From positions 3,242,001 to 3,306,000 of the forward strand of contig NZ_CP097269.1 of the NCBI RefSeq assembly GCF_028473645.1: a stretch of DNA of 64,000 bases. Direction: 5' to 3'. Below the pieces are notes generated by a model. The model worked only from the letters and a program-made list of their open reading frames with translations, had not been told where the DNA came from and did not search any database. Below are positions 16,984-24,697 of the stretch, piece by piece. The stretch is from Acidovorax sp. GBBC 1281 (lineage in GTDB: Bacteria; Pseudomonadota; Gammaproteobacteria; Burkholderiales; Burkholderiaceae_C). Each line of letters starts with the position of its first letter. The first letter of the stretch is position 1. Position numbers and translations under genes: made by a program.

Positions 16984-17323
16984 GAATGAATCATAACCCT
17001 CTCACGTCCAAAAAAAGCAGGCCTATCGTTTCGCCTGACGGAATTTGAGAAATATGCTATTCCTGACGGTGATTCCGCGCAAATCGAGATGCCAAGTTCA
17101 CGGCTTTTGTCACCTGCGCTGATTTACCGCGATGCAAGCGCCACGCGCGTCAAATTTTTCACATCGCCACAAAAGACGCAAAAAGTTACATCAAACCATG
17201 CATCCCTGACTTCCGACTCAGGTTTCTCCTACGCTCTTTTCCGTGGTGAAAGCGCAACCTTTGAACGCACAGGAGACGTTTCAAGTGCGTTTGTTTGTTA
17301 ACCCCAGGAACAAGGAAAAAGCG

Positions 17324-17410
17324 ATGCCGATGAACCTTCCTCCGCAAGACAACCAAAACAGGCAGTTCAACTGGAGCGCCTCACACGCGCAACCGCCCAT
17401 CAGCAGGTGA
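17324..17410 (+). CDS. Possible 28-residue peptide
   Basis: ATG 17324 has AAGGAAAAAG just upstream and the frame closes with TGA at 17408-17410. The peptide is rich in Asn, Gln and Pro (MPMNLPPQDNQN at the start, SHAQPPISR at the end). It precedes the unknown gene at 17498 by 87 bases. It may be a leader peptide or a small protein; a chance frame with a good ribosome site cannot be excluded. Confidence 0.3.
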   Translation: MPMNLPPQDNQNRQFNWSASHAQPPISR

Positions 17411-17497
17411 TTTGCTGCCTCTGCCCTGAACCCTTTTTACCCACTAAATAAAGACTTGGCCAAAAGGCGTAAGTCATTGCCTAACCCACCCCATCCC

Positions 17498-17944
17498 ATG
17501 GACAACTACCCGGCAAGGAGCGCGAAACATCGCGGCCTCATGCAACAGTTCACCCCCTTGAACCTCTCCACCGATTGGGCGGAATACAACGTGATCAAAG
17601 CCCGCGGCGTCCGCATCGTGGCGTTGTCCGGCCAGGCTGCCTACTCCGCCAACGGCTACACCGTGCAGAACGCAGCCGGCTGCATCGAAATCACCGGCGG
17701 AAAAGTCGGAGTGCACGGCACCATGCTGATGATCGGATTCACCCTGGATGCAGCGGCATCGCCACCCGCATTCGAAATCCTGTCGGGCGATGCCGTCGGA
17801 ATGATGACGCTGCCGGCCCATTGTTTTGCCGCCTATGCCGCGATTGCAAACACGACTGGCGCCCACTTTCGCATCGGCGCGGATGGGATGCTCAATGCAC
17901 TGGCCACGGATGCAGCCTCGCTGTACCTGACGTCTGCCACCTGA
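17498..17944 (+). CDS. Hypothetical protein
   Basis: 148 residues from ATG 17498. An in-frame TTG at 17456 and ATG at 17540 are alternatives; none has a strong ribosome site. The sequence is not recognised. The middle reads NGYTVQNAAGCIEITGG and VGVHGTMLMIGFTL, suggesting a beta-rich soluble fold, and there are no membrane helices or signal peptide. GC content is a little below that of the neighbours. It stands in a run of small genes near the tRNA-Ser locus, a common place for horizontally acquired genes. Confidence 0.5.
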   Translation: MDNYPARSAKHRGLMQQFTPLNLSTDWAEYNVIKARGVRIVALSGQAAYSANGYTVQNAAGCIEITGGKVGVHGTMLMIGFTLDAAASPPAFEILSGDAVGMMTLPAHCFAAYAAIANTTGAHFRIGADGMLNALATDAASLYLTSAT

Positions 17945-18228
17945 GGCCGTCTTCGGCCGCTAAAAACATGCGCAAGGCCAGCGGCCGATGGGTGGAACTG
18001 ACATGCGCTGGCCGCACTTACCGCATCTCACAGGGTGTATCCGACCCCTCGAACTATCATCGCCTCGCCTGGCCAGGTGACGGGGTCTCAGGCCAACGCC
18101 GTGTCCACTCGCGGTGAAGGCGTTTGTGCTCAGCGCGCGCGCGTCGAGCGCATTCACCCTGTCTTTTTTTGTGGCCTGGTAAAGCGCATCCACAATGCAA
18201 GGCTTCAACCACTCTCCACCCCACTCCG

Positions 18229-18408
18229 ATGCGTGAACAACTGACAGCACGGCTTGCGCAACTCAAGAGCGAGCTTTCTGCAGGCGAGCAGCAACTCCGG
18301 CAACTGGAAGCGCGGCAAGCTGAACTCAGCCATACCCTGATGCGCATCCGTGGAGCAATCCAGGTTCTGGAGGAACTGGAACAGGAAACCGCGCCCCGGG
18401 GCGACTGA
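18229..18408 (+). CDS. Small coiled-coil protein
   Basis: 59 residues. From ATG 18229 the protein is almost one heptad helix: LTARLAQLKSELSAGEQQL, RQLEARQAELSHTLMRIR, then GAIQVLEELEQE. It is highly charged and has no membrane segment. No Shine-Dalgarno is clear. Such small coiled coils are often conserved hypothetical proteins in this family; the role is unknown. The frame could start further upstream at 18124, but that part lacks coding character. Confidence 0.5.
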   Translation: MREQLTARLAQLKSELSAGEQQLRQLEARQAELSHTLMRIRGAIQVLEELEQETAPRGD

Positions 18409-18515
18409 GCGCAACGGAATCCACACGCTCTGCGGCGCCTCGCCAGAGCCGCCCATTCCCAATGGACAAGCCATCGATTGATGGTGGCTGCCCATGGGTT
18501 CAGATGCGTGCAATT

Positions 18516-18896
18516 TCAGCGAGGCAAAACGGTATTGGGGGTCTTGCTCACGTCATGCGTTGGTTGCTCGTCGGCTGACGGGGCATCGGGCTCGACCAGA
18601 CTTCCCGCGGCAGCCCCGCCCAACGCGCCCGCCACGGCACCCACGGTGCCACCCACGAACACTCCGACAGGCCCTGCCACGGCCGCACCAACGGCCGCGC
18701 CTGCGGCCGTACCGGCCATGACACCGCCGCCCATCAGCGAAGACTTCGATTCGCGCTCGACCTCTTCAGGCGACAGCGCGTATTGGGCCGCCACGGCCGG
18801 GTCCTGCGAAGGAATGCCGTGACCGGGACGGGCCTGCTCGGCCAAGTCAGAGCCGGCAGGTCTTGTTTCAGCCAGGGGCGTATTGGATGCATTCAT
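18516..18896 (-). CDS. Glycine-zipper protein
   Basis: 126 residues from ATG 18896, with AAGGAG upstream. The N-terminal half is soluble (PAGSDLAEQARPGHGIPSQ, then YALSPEEVERESKSS). The second half holds GGGVMAGTAAGAAVGAAVAG and FVGGTVGAVAGALGGAAAG, two small-residue hydrophobic segments with GxxxG spacing typical of glycine-zipper proteins that pack in membranes. There is no signal peptide. Function unknown; similar proteins are stress-associated in some bacteria. Confidence 0.7.
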   Translation of the reverse strand: MNASNTPLAETRPAGSDLAEQARPGHGIPSQDPAVAAQYALSPEEVERESKSSLMGGGVMAGTAAGAAVGAAVAGPVGVFVGGTVGAVAGALGGAAAGSLVEPDAPSADEQPTHDVSKTPNTVLPR

Positions 18897-19124
18897 GGTG
18901 GACTCCTTTGAGGTTGTCGCTTCGCAGGCGAAATGCCCGCGGCCATTCCGTTGTAAAGAGCCCATCACCCCCACCTCGCCGTCCCGAACACCGCGTGGAT
19001 GTCGGACGACACGCAATCGCGGCAAATTACTTGACTCAGGTCATTTCTGGCAGGGTGCGGATCGAAATCTGCGCCACGGCGCAGGCATGGGCTCGTTCAA
19101 AACGGCAACCCGGTCGAAACGAAA

Positions 19125-19142
19125 AACCCGCCGAAGCGGGTT
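19125..19142 (-). terminator. Hairpin terminator with TTCG loop
   Basis: Minus strand: AACCCGC, loop TTCG, GCGGGTT, then TTTC. It lies beyond the tRNA-Ser terminator and may be a back-up. Confidence 0.55.
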
Positions 19143-19218
19143 CTGAAAAGAACGCCATCGTGGGCGCAGGGAGCAGCATCGATATGTCGTCCTGCGCTGA
19201 TGCCACCGCGCAAAAGGA

Positions 19219-19252
19219 AAAAGCCCCAAGTGAAAAATCACTTGGGGCTTTT
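19219..19252 (-). terminator. Original tRNA-Ser terminator, left behind by the island
   Basis: AAAAGCCCCAAGTG (19219-19232), loop, CACTTGGGGCTTTT (19239-19252). It stands 5 bases beyond the left att copy of the tRNA 3' end. On the uninterrupted chromosome it would directly follow the tRNA CCA end. Confidence 0.75.
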
Positions 19253-19257
19253 GTACC

Positions 19258-19274
19258 TGGCGGAAACGGAGGGA
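19258..19274. repeat. att site, left copy
   Basis: TGGCGGAAACGGAGGGA, identical to the tRNA-Ser 3' end at 24698-24714. Bases beyond this core differ on both sides. Confidence 0.85.
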
Positions 19275-19338
19275 CAATGAATTCCCAACCGAAAACCCAG
19301 CAAAATCAAGGACTTAGCAGCGTTTAAAATCCAAATTT

Positions 19339-19361
19339 TGCTACCAATCCTGCTACCAGTC
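19339..19361. repeat. Paired TGCTACCA sites, left end of island
   Basis: TGCTACCA at 19339-19346 and TGCTACCAGTC at 19351-19361 start 12 bases apart. The same pair with the same spacing lies inside the right end. Likely integrase arm-type sites. Confidence 0.5.
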
Positions 19362-19386
19362 AAGCACTTTGACAAACTCAAATAAA

Positions 19387-19407
19387 AAAGCCCCGTTAAG
19401 GGGCTTT
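19387..19407. terminator. Hairpin terminator at island left end
   Basis: AAAGCCCC, loop GTTAA, GGGGCTTT at 19387-19407, with an A-run before and T-rich sequence after, so it could act in both directions and insulate the element. Confidence 0.6.
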
Positions 19408-19559
19408 CTCATTTGCTCAGGTCAACAGATTCTCTACCAGAAGAAAGGATTTTTGAGCCAAAAATAATATACGAGAAAATAAATAAAATGTCAAGTTTTA
19501 CGGCTAAAAATTATACGTAAAAGCACGATTTGTCCATATTATAAAAACCGAACCAAAAA

Positions 19560-19688
19560 GCGAACCAAGAAAAATGAGCACTGGCGCGGGTTGCAGGACA
19601 TTTCCGTACCACGACCTGAAAGTTGATTTGTCAAGTGCGAACCAAGAAAAGTGAGGATTGGCGCGGGTCGCAGGGCGATCTTGTACCA
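19560..19688. repeat. Two 52-base iteron-like direct repeats
   Basis: Copies at 19560-19611 and 19637-19688 begin GCGAACCAAGAAAA and end GTACCA, with about 81% identity (42 of 52) and a 77-base period. A further part (CGAACCAAAAAG) precedes the first. They lie upstream of the Rep-like gene, as iterons do. Confidence 0.6.
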
Positions 19689-19871
19689 AACCGCCATATT
19701 AGTGATACATCATTGATGACAATTATGTATTACACACAATAAAACCATAGTAGTTATGAGAATATGTATATTCACTCTCTCTAAAAATAAGGAAACAAAA
19801 ATGGCGAATTTTTAAAACTTGACATTTTAATTTTCTCTGGTATTTTTAAAATACCAGAATAAGGATTTGCA

Positions 19872-20510
19872 ATGTCAACACAATATATCAATATCGCATC
19901 CGATGCACTCAAAGCGCTCTTCAAAAACAAAATTACAGAGTACGATAGAAAAGTCTATTTCACCATCTGTCATCATGCTACTTTTAAACACCAAGTTTTT
20001 GGCATTTATGAACGTAAGTCATTCCATACGCTGCGGAATTTGGTCAAAGCACTGACTGGCGATGATAAGCAAATCGTACACCTTCAACGGTCCATTGCGA
20101 GGTTGGAATCTGCCGGACTGTTGAAAGTATTGTTCCAGAGTTGCGAAATGGAGTCTCCGCCAAAGGGAATTAAACCACCGCCAAAGGAGCTAATTATTTC
20201 CTTAGACCCTTCGGCTACCCTGCAATCTCTTTGCAATGCGATAGAGCAGAATATTGAAGACTTCAATATCTATGCAGATCGAATCAGAGAGTTGGAGAAG
20301 AACATTGGGGTCAAGCTCAACATTGTGAAGAAAACTGCTTCAAAAATGGTAGCAATCACCAATGCGGAGCTTGACGATGACGAAAAAATTGCGGGTGAAT
20401 TATTCCCTGGTCAACTCCAAGTCGTTCCAGAAACGGATTTAATTTCCCTCACAATGGAATCAGCTAGTGCAGGCTTCAAGTATTTTCCAAGGCGAACTTC
20501 TGTCCCGTGA
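19872..20510 (+). CDS. Winged-helix protein, possible plasmid replication initiator
   Basis: 212 residues, AT-rich. ATG 19872 has AAGGA upstream. The N-terminal region reads like a winged helix (VYFTICHHATFKHQ, SFHTLRNLVKALTG, QIVHLQRSIARLESAGLLKV). A more acidic helical C-terminal part follows. It lies downstream of iteron-like repeats in a plasmid-like element, which suggests a Rep or partition role, but no Rep family is recognised. It ends 15 bases before the IS903-type element. Because that IS shows no target duplication, part of the original gene or its neighbours may have been deleted. Confidence 0.55.
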   Translation: MSTQYINIASDALKALFKNKITEYDRKVYFTICHHATFKHQVFGIYERKSFHTLRNLVKALTGDDKQIVHLQRSIARLESAGLLKVLFQSCEMESPPKGIKPPPKELIISLDPSATLQSLCNAIEQNIEDFNIYADRIRELEKNIGVKLNIVKKTASKMVAITNAELDDDEKIAGELFPGQLQVVPETDLISLTMESASAGFKYFPRRTSVP

Positions 20511-20525
20511 GATGTAGCATAAATA

Positions 20526-21576
20526 GGCTTTGTTGCACAAATCGCGATGCTGATGCCCGTAGACTGACTGCGTGACAGAGACGAAGAACAGGCAGCGGAG
20601 CAAGTACCGCACGACGAACTGGAAGGCGTACAACGCGGCGCTGAAAGCGCGAGGCTCGTTGACGATGTGGCTAGATGAGGGCATGCAGTGGTTTGGCACG
20701 CCGACCGGCAGGCGTGGACGCAGCCGAACCTTCTCGGACGCAGCAATCCAGTTCTGCCTGAGCATCAAGTGCCTGTTCGGCCAGCCCTTGCGACAGGCGC
20801 TGGGCATGGTGCAGAGCCTGCTGCGGCTGGCAAAGCTGGACTGGCCGGTACCTGACTTCAGCACTGTTTGCCGGCGCCAAAAGACCTTGCAGGTCGAACT
20901 GAGCTACCAGCGAACCAACTCGCCGCTGCAGTTGCTGGTGGACAGCACCGGCATCAAGTTCCTGGGCGAAGGAGAGTGAAAACGCAAGAAGCATGGTGCT
21001 GAATACCGGCGCGAATGGCGCAAGGTCCATCTGGGCATCGACGCGCAGACGCTGGAAATACGCGCCATCGAGGTGACCAGCAACGCCATTGGGGATGCGC
21101 CGATGTTGCCCGGGTTGCTGGCTCAGATTCCCACTGACGAATCCATCGAAAGCGTCAGTGCCGATGGCGCCTACGACACGCGCGCCTGCCTGGACGCCAT
21201 TGCCGAGCGGCACGCGATGGCGGTGATCCCGCCCCGCAAGAACGCCAGCCATTGGAAGAAGTCGAGTCCGGGCTCGGCGCATCGTAATGAGGCCATTCGG
21301 GCGTGCCAGCGCCTGGGTCGCGGCATTTGGAAGAAGTGGAGCGGCTACCACCGGCGCAGCCTTGTGGAGACGAAGATGCACTGCTTCAAGCGACTGGGCG
21401 AACGGGTGATCGCGCGCACGTTCGACCGCCAGGTTGTGGAGCTGCATGTCCGCGTGGCCTTGCTCAATCGGTTCAGTCAGATCGGCCGTCCTCACACCGT
21501 GTCGGTGACTGCTGTGGCATAGGTCCGTCTGGGGTTGGGGTCATGCCGTCTGCAATTCGATTTGTGCAACAGCGCC
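20526..21576 (+). mobile_element. IS5-family (IS903-group) insertion sequence
   Basis: 1051 bases. The left end GGCTTTGTTGCACAAATCG and the inverted right end GGCGCTGTTGCACAAATCG match at 17 of 19. No target duplication flanks it, so it probably sits at a deletion junction. It cuts the MobV gene on its right. Confidence 0.85.
20572..21522 (+). pseudogene. IS903-group transposase with nonsense codon
   Basis: Reads from GTG 20572 (MTETKNRQRSKYRTTNWKAYN) with DDE motifs: VDSTGIKFLGEGE, SADGAYDTRACLDA and VETKMHCFKRLGERV. An in-frame TGA at 20977-20979 follows GEGE where family members usually have Trp (GEGEWK); TGG to TGA explains it. The frame then continues intact (KRKKHGAEYRREWRKVHLG) to 21522. 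The two parts together are the usual 316 residues. The transposase is inactive unless the stop is read through. Confidence 0.85.
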
Positions 21577-21841
21577 CACTGACTACAAACTCCATCATCA
21601 GTACGTTATCAGCTCTTTCTTTAATCCCCAAGCCCTCATAATGCGAACTTAGCTTCTTTTGCAAATCTGTCGCATCTGCTACATTTGCTTTAAGCGAGTT
21701 AAAGATTACTTTATTCGTTGGCGTTAATTTCTTATTAATATTTTCTTGGAATCGCAGTCTTAGGTTATGCTCCACTGCTTGTGTAATCTTTACTCGCGAT
21801 TTTATCTTTGCCGTTCTTAGTATGCAGTGTAGTTCTGCCAT
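21577..21841 (-). pseudogene. MobV-family relaxase, N-terminal fragment
   Basis: About 88 residues from ATG 21841 (AGGAGA upstream) to the IS boundary. The start MAELHCILRTAKIKSRVK, the HNLR tetrad (MobV motif I is HNxR) and the ending DNVLMMEFVVS match the N-terminus of Mob/Pre plasmid relaxases. In this family the next motifs (NYEL-like and HLDE) would follow; they are missing, and no rest of the gene is found left of the IS. The protein is therefore truncated and inactive. It nicks oriT in intact relatives. Confidence 0.75.
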
Positions 21842-21912
21842 TGCTCATGTCTCCTGTTATTTTTCTTCTTGTCATTTAATATTAACAGGTTTTTCTGGAT
21901 AATCAAGAATGC

Positions 21913-21965
21913 TACCAACCTAGGTTGGTATCACTCACTATACCAACCTAGAAAATCTAGGTTGG
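21913..21965. other. oriT-like dyads upstream of the relaxase
   Basis: TACCAACCTAGGTTGGTA at 21913-21930 is an 18-base perfect palindrome. CCAACCTAGA, AAA, TCTAGGTTGG at 21943-21965 is a second dyad. Between them the minus strand reads TATAGTGAGTGATA (21942-21929), like the MobV nick region TAGTGTG/TTA next to an inverted repeat. It sits about 70-125 bases upstream of the mob start, where MobV oriTs lie. Confidence 0.55.
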
Positions 21966-22010
21966 GTGAGCCCTCCGGGGGTAATACCAAATACCTTCCA
22001 CCCATAAAAA

Positions 22011-22030
22011 AACCAACCTCACGGTTGGTT
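22011..22030 (-). terminator. Integrase terminator
   Basis: AACCAACC, loop, GGTTGGTT, followed on the minus strand by TTTTTTT. It lies 28 bases after the integrase stop. Confidence 0.75.
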
Positions 22031-22057
22031 ATTTTTATTGGGCGGCTTCACTCTAAA

Positions 22058-23041
22058 TCACTTGTAGAGCTTCTCAAAAATCTTCTGTTGAGCTGGTGCT
22101 ACTACCTCAAAAAGTGCATCGACGGTGTAAGGTTTCGTGTAGTAATTCACGTTCGTATTATCAAGCTCATGTCCAAAAAATTGACTCCGAGCCTCCAATG
22201 CCACCCCATCTTTTGCGTAATAATCATTCGCATATTTACGCAATGAATGGAATACTAGCTTGCGATTTTTTAACCCCAGCTCTTCAAGTCTACGAGTAAA
22301 TTTCTTACCCACGGCATTACCTTTGCCTCGACCTTGTAGCTCACTGTATTTGAAAATTGGTCCCACCTTGGTTGCAATATATGCCTCAAAACCTGAACCC
22401 ATCAACTCAGGAATTACAGGAACATCACGCTTACCATTGGCTGTTTTGTCATCTCGAATTCTCAAAAACCAGGTTCCAGAATCTGTTTTTTGAATGTCAT
22501 TTTTACACAGGCTAGTAATTGCACCGATACGCAGCCCAGTAACCACAGCGATCAAGCAGGCATAATAATAATCAGGGTCTTTGGTTTTCTGTGGGTCAAA
22601 ATAGCTCCTTGCATATACTGCCACAATATCACCATCATCGAAAATATCATAGCCTGCTGCCATTTTCTGAGCCTTGGTAATCACCTTCAAGCTCACAGGA
22701 TTTTCACCTTTGAGGTAGCTATACTCCCTTGCAAAATTGAACACTGCTTTTAGCAGGTTAATCTTGGTCTGAACAGTTTGGAGGGCCAGACCCTCAGCCT
22801 TCATCTTCTCAGCGAACCGAGTTACATCGATTTTCAAAATCTGGTCAATGGTTTTCTTTTTACCCACGAAGGTAGCAAACTGCAATACCGTATTTTGAAC
22901 TGCTGAAATTGAACCTGGGGCCAGTTGCTTCATCTGCAAATAGCGATTCAATAGCTCGGTGACTGTAAGGCCGTTAGGCGAATGAACAGGGACCTGTTCA
23001 AAGGGTACAGCCGCAGGCTGAATATTCTGCGTAGCACTGGT
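22058..23041 (-). pseudogene. Tyrosine recombinase (island integrase), C-terminal part
   Basis: Carries the core-binding domain (VQNTVLQFATFVGKKKT) and the catalytic domain with all key residues: Arg in VVTGLRIGAITSL, HxLR in FHSLRKYANDYY, GH in FFGHELDNTN and the Tyr in VNYYTK. The frame is open at its upstream end up to the IS at 23042. Joining it to 24324-24654 after removing the IS and one TGGT copy restores a single frame of 437 codons. A TTG at 22951 might start a short product with the whole catalytic domain but no N-terminal arm. Confidence 0.85.
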
Positions 23042-24323
23042 GGGAGCCTCTCACAACCCCATGTTTGACGAATCCGAATAGGGAGGAGTGGGCGCCAGTA
23101 GCCGTTTGAGCGTGATGAGGCCCAGCAACGGTCTGCGCCTGGGTGCATGAGGGGCCTTGCAGGCCCGGTGGCTCAGGCTTTCACCGTTTGCAGGCGCACT
23201 TGTGCCTTGCCAGTGGCGGGCTTGAAGAAAGCATCCACGCCCCGATGCAGGAACCAGGCCAGTCGCTTCATGTTGTAGCAGGCGGCCATCATCGTCATCC
23301 CCACCGTGGCGCGCGCCTGTCCGATGGTGCGCACGAACTTGCCCCCCAGGTGGCGGATACCGGCGAACACGTGCTCCACCTTGGCTCGTTTCTTTGCGAT
23401 GCGCTGGTTGCGCCCCTTCTGGCATTCGCTCTGTGGTCGGCCCGCCTGCGCACGGCGCTGCATCGCATCCACGAATCCCAGCACTTTCAGCATCTGGCAC
23501 CTTTGGCGGCTCGGGTAGGCTTTGTCCGCATGCACTGCCCGCCCGGTGTTGTGCATGTCCAGCACCTCATCGAAGTGGTGCCCGTCGTGCTCGCTGGCCG
23601 TGCCCGTGGCGAGGCGGCGGATGAAGCCGTGCTTGAGGTCCACGCTCACGCTGAGCTTGTAGCCGAAGTGGCTTTTGCCGTGCTTCTTCGTGTGCGTGGC
23701 CTCCACATCCTTTTGCCTGCGTCGCGCTTGGCTCCAGTCCGGCTGCCCGCCTTGTGCCAGCGTTCGCCGCTCCTGCTGGCCGATGTGCTGTCGGGGCGCG
23801 GGCACCAGCGTGGCATCAATGGCCTGCCCGCCCCGGGCGATGTAGCCGTGGCGCTGCAGTTGGGCATCCACCCCCTGGAACAAGGCCGTTGCCCCGCCCA
23901 CGCCAAGGCGCTCGCCAAAGCGCCAGATCGTGTTGCGGTCCGGCACGTTCATCGCATCCTGCAACAGGCAAAACCGCTGGTAGCTCCCCCGGTCCAGCAA
24001 CTGATACTCCATCTGCTCATCGGACAGGTTGTACAGCCGCTTCAACACCAGGATGCGCACCATCACCTCGGTGGGGTAGGCGGGCCGACCGCCCCGGCGG
24101 CCACCCCCGCGTTCGATCAAGGCATCCACCAGCCGGGCCAGTTCTGCGAAGTCGATGTGCCGCGCGATCACCTGCAGCGGATCGCCCACCTCATCTCTCT
24201 TGTGTTGGCGCGAGGCCTCAGCGAACAGGTCGAACTTCAGGGCGCTACGGGGAGTGATCATGGCAAAGGATGGAGCACGCATTCTCGATCAACAAGGGAC
24301 CGGATGGGTTTTGAGAGGTTCCC
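23042..24323 (-). mobile_element. IS5-family insertion sequence inside the integrase
   Basis: 1282 bases. The ends GGGAGCCTCTCACAACCC and, inverted, GGGAACCTCTCAAAACCC match at 16 of 18. A 4-base duplication TGGT flanks it (23038-23041 and 24324-24327). GC is high like the host chromosome, unlike the surrounding island, so it came from the host genome after integration or from another high-GC source. Confidence 0.9.
23173..24282 (-). CDS. IS5-family transposase
   Basis: 369 residues, intact; the start may be ATG 24261 (MITPRSALKFDLFAEASRQ), the form usual in relatives. The helix-turn-helix region is YNLSDEQMEYQLLDRGSYQ. DDE residues are in IDATLVPAP, VHADKAYPSRQR and KRAKVEHVFAGI. The C-terminus (MMAACYNMKRLAWFLHRG) is typical of the family. 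No frameshift is seen, so this copy should be active. It faces the same way as the integrase it interrupts. Confidence 0.92.
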   Translation of the reverse strand: MRAPSFAMITPRSALKFDLFAEASRQHKRDEVGDPLQVIARHIDFAELARLVDALIERGGGRRGGRPAYPTEVMVRILVLKRLYNLSDEQMEYQLLDRGSYQRFCLLQDAMNVPDRNTIWRFGERLGVGGATALFQGVDAQLQRHGYIARGGQAIDATLVPAPRQHIGQQERRTLAQGGQPDWSQARRRQKDVEATHTKKHGKSHFGYKLSVSVDLKHGFIRRLATGTASEHDGHHFDEVLDMHNTGRAVHADKAYPSRQRCQMLKVLGFVDAMQRRAQAGRPQSECQKGRNQRIAKKRAKVEHVFAGIRHLGGKFVRTIGQARATVGMTMMAACYNMKRLAWFLHRGVDAFFKPATGKAQVRLQTVKA

Positions 24324-24654
24324 TGGTAACACCTTTCAAAGCTGCAATAGCTTCCAAGGCTCGTTTGTGATCGTCTGGACCATCGGATTTAATCCGAACG
24401 CCTCCAAGTTCAATTTCGTAGCGCCTTAGTTCTTTGCTATCAAAATTGAAATCGGATAGCTTTGGTTTACTCATCTCGATCACTCGCAAAAGTTCCAATG
24501 CTCGCAGTCTAGCAAGCACTGGATCGGCAGTTTTGAGAGAGCGTTTGAACTGGTGGCGGCCTACCCTAGTGTGTAGGTAGTAGGTCTGACCACGAAGATA
24601 GACAGGCAGTGTGAGCACTTGGTTTGCTACCAGAAGTGCTACCAGTCCATACAA
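24324..24654 (-). pseudogene. Island integrase, N-terminal part
   Basis: About 110 residues (LPVYLRGQTYYLHTRVG, then RHQFKRSLKTADPVLARLR) resembling the N-terminal arm of large tyrosine recombinases, cut at GVT by the IS. The first codon is uncertain: TTG 24654 or a downstream GTG before LTLPVYLRG. The start lies 44 bases inside the tRNA-Ser att site, over the paired TGCTACCA sites, so integrase may repress its own expression. Confidence 0.75.
24625..24647. repeat. Paired TGCTACCA sites, right end of island
   Basis: TGCTACCA at 24625-24632 and TGCTACCAGTC at 24637-24647, 12 bases apart, in the same orientation as the pair at 19339-19361. Confidence 0.5.
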
Positions 24655-24657
24655 GAA

Positions 24658-24688
24658 AACCTAGCTAAATCATTGATCTAGCTAGGTT
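24658..24688. terminator. Island-supplied terminator for tRNA-Ser
   Basis: AACCTAGCTA (24658-24667) and TAGCTAGGTT (24679-24688) form a hairpin with T-rich flanks on both strands. It starts 10 bases after the tRNA 3' end and replaces the displaced original terminator. Confidence 0.65.
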
Positions 24689-24697
24689 TTTTGCTAT

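Larger units (their letters stand above)
16726..17323. other. Gene-poor region with minus-strand hairpins
   Basis: About 600 bases without a convincing protein gene. Two minus-strand terminator-like hairpins (16777-16796 and 16916-16934) end what may be tandem small RNAs. A 70-residue plus-strand frame at 17089-17301 has no ribosome site and ordinary AT-rich intergenic content. A hairpin AACGCAC/GTGCGTT lies at 17264-17291. Between the two terminators a 19-codon minus-strand frame (16822-16881, GTG start, AAGGG upstream) could be a tiny peptide but is unsupported. Confidence 0.5.
18897..19257. other. Intergenic region left of the island (361 bases)
   Basis: Holds the promoter side of the glycine-zipper gene and two minus-strand terminators (19125-19142 and 19219-19252). 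No gene is seen. The second terminator appears to be the original terminator of tRNA-Ser, now 5.4 kb away from it. Confidence 0.6.

Noticed and set aside
17089..17301. 70-residue plus-strand frame
   Set aside because: No ribosome site, no recognisable feature, looks like intergenic sequence.
19504..19689. 61-residue minus-strand frame in the island
   Set aside because: Its repeated parts (TRANPHFSWFA / TRASAPVLIFLG region) come from the 52-base DNA repeats; not a likely protein.
22490..22753. 87-residue plus-strand frame in the integrase
   Set aside because: Antisense to the catalytic domain; no support.
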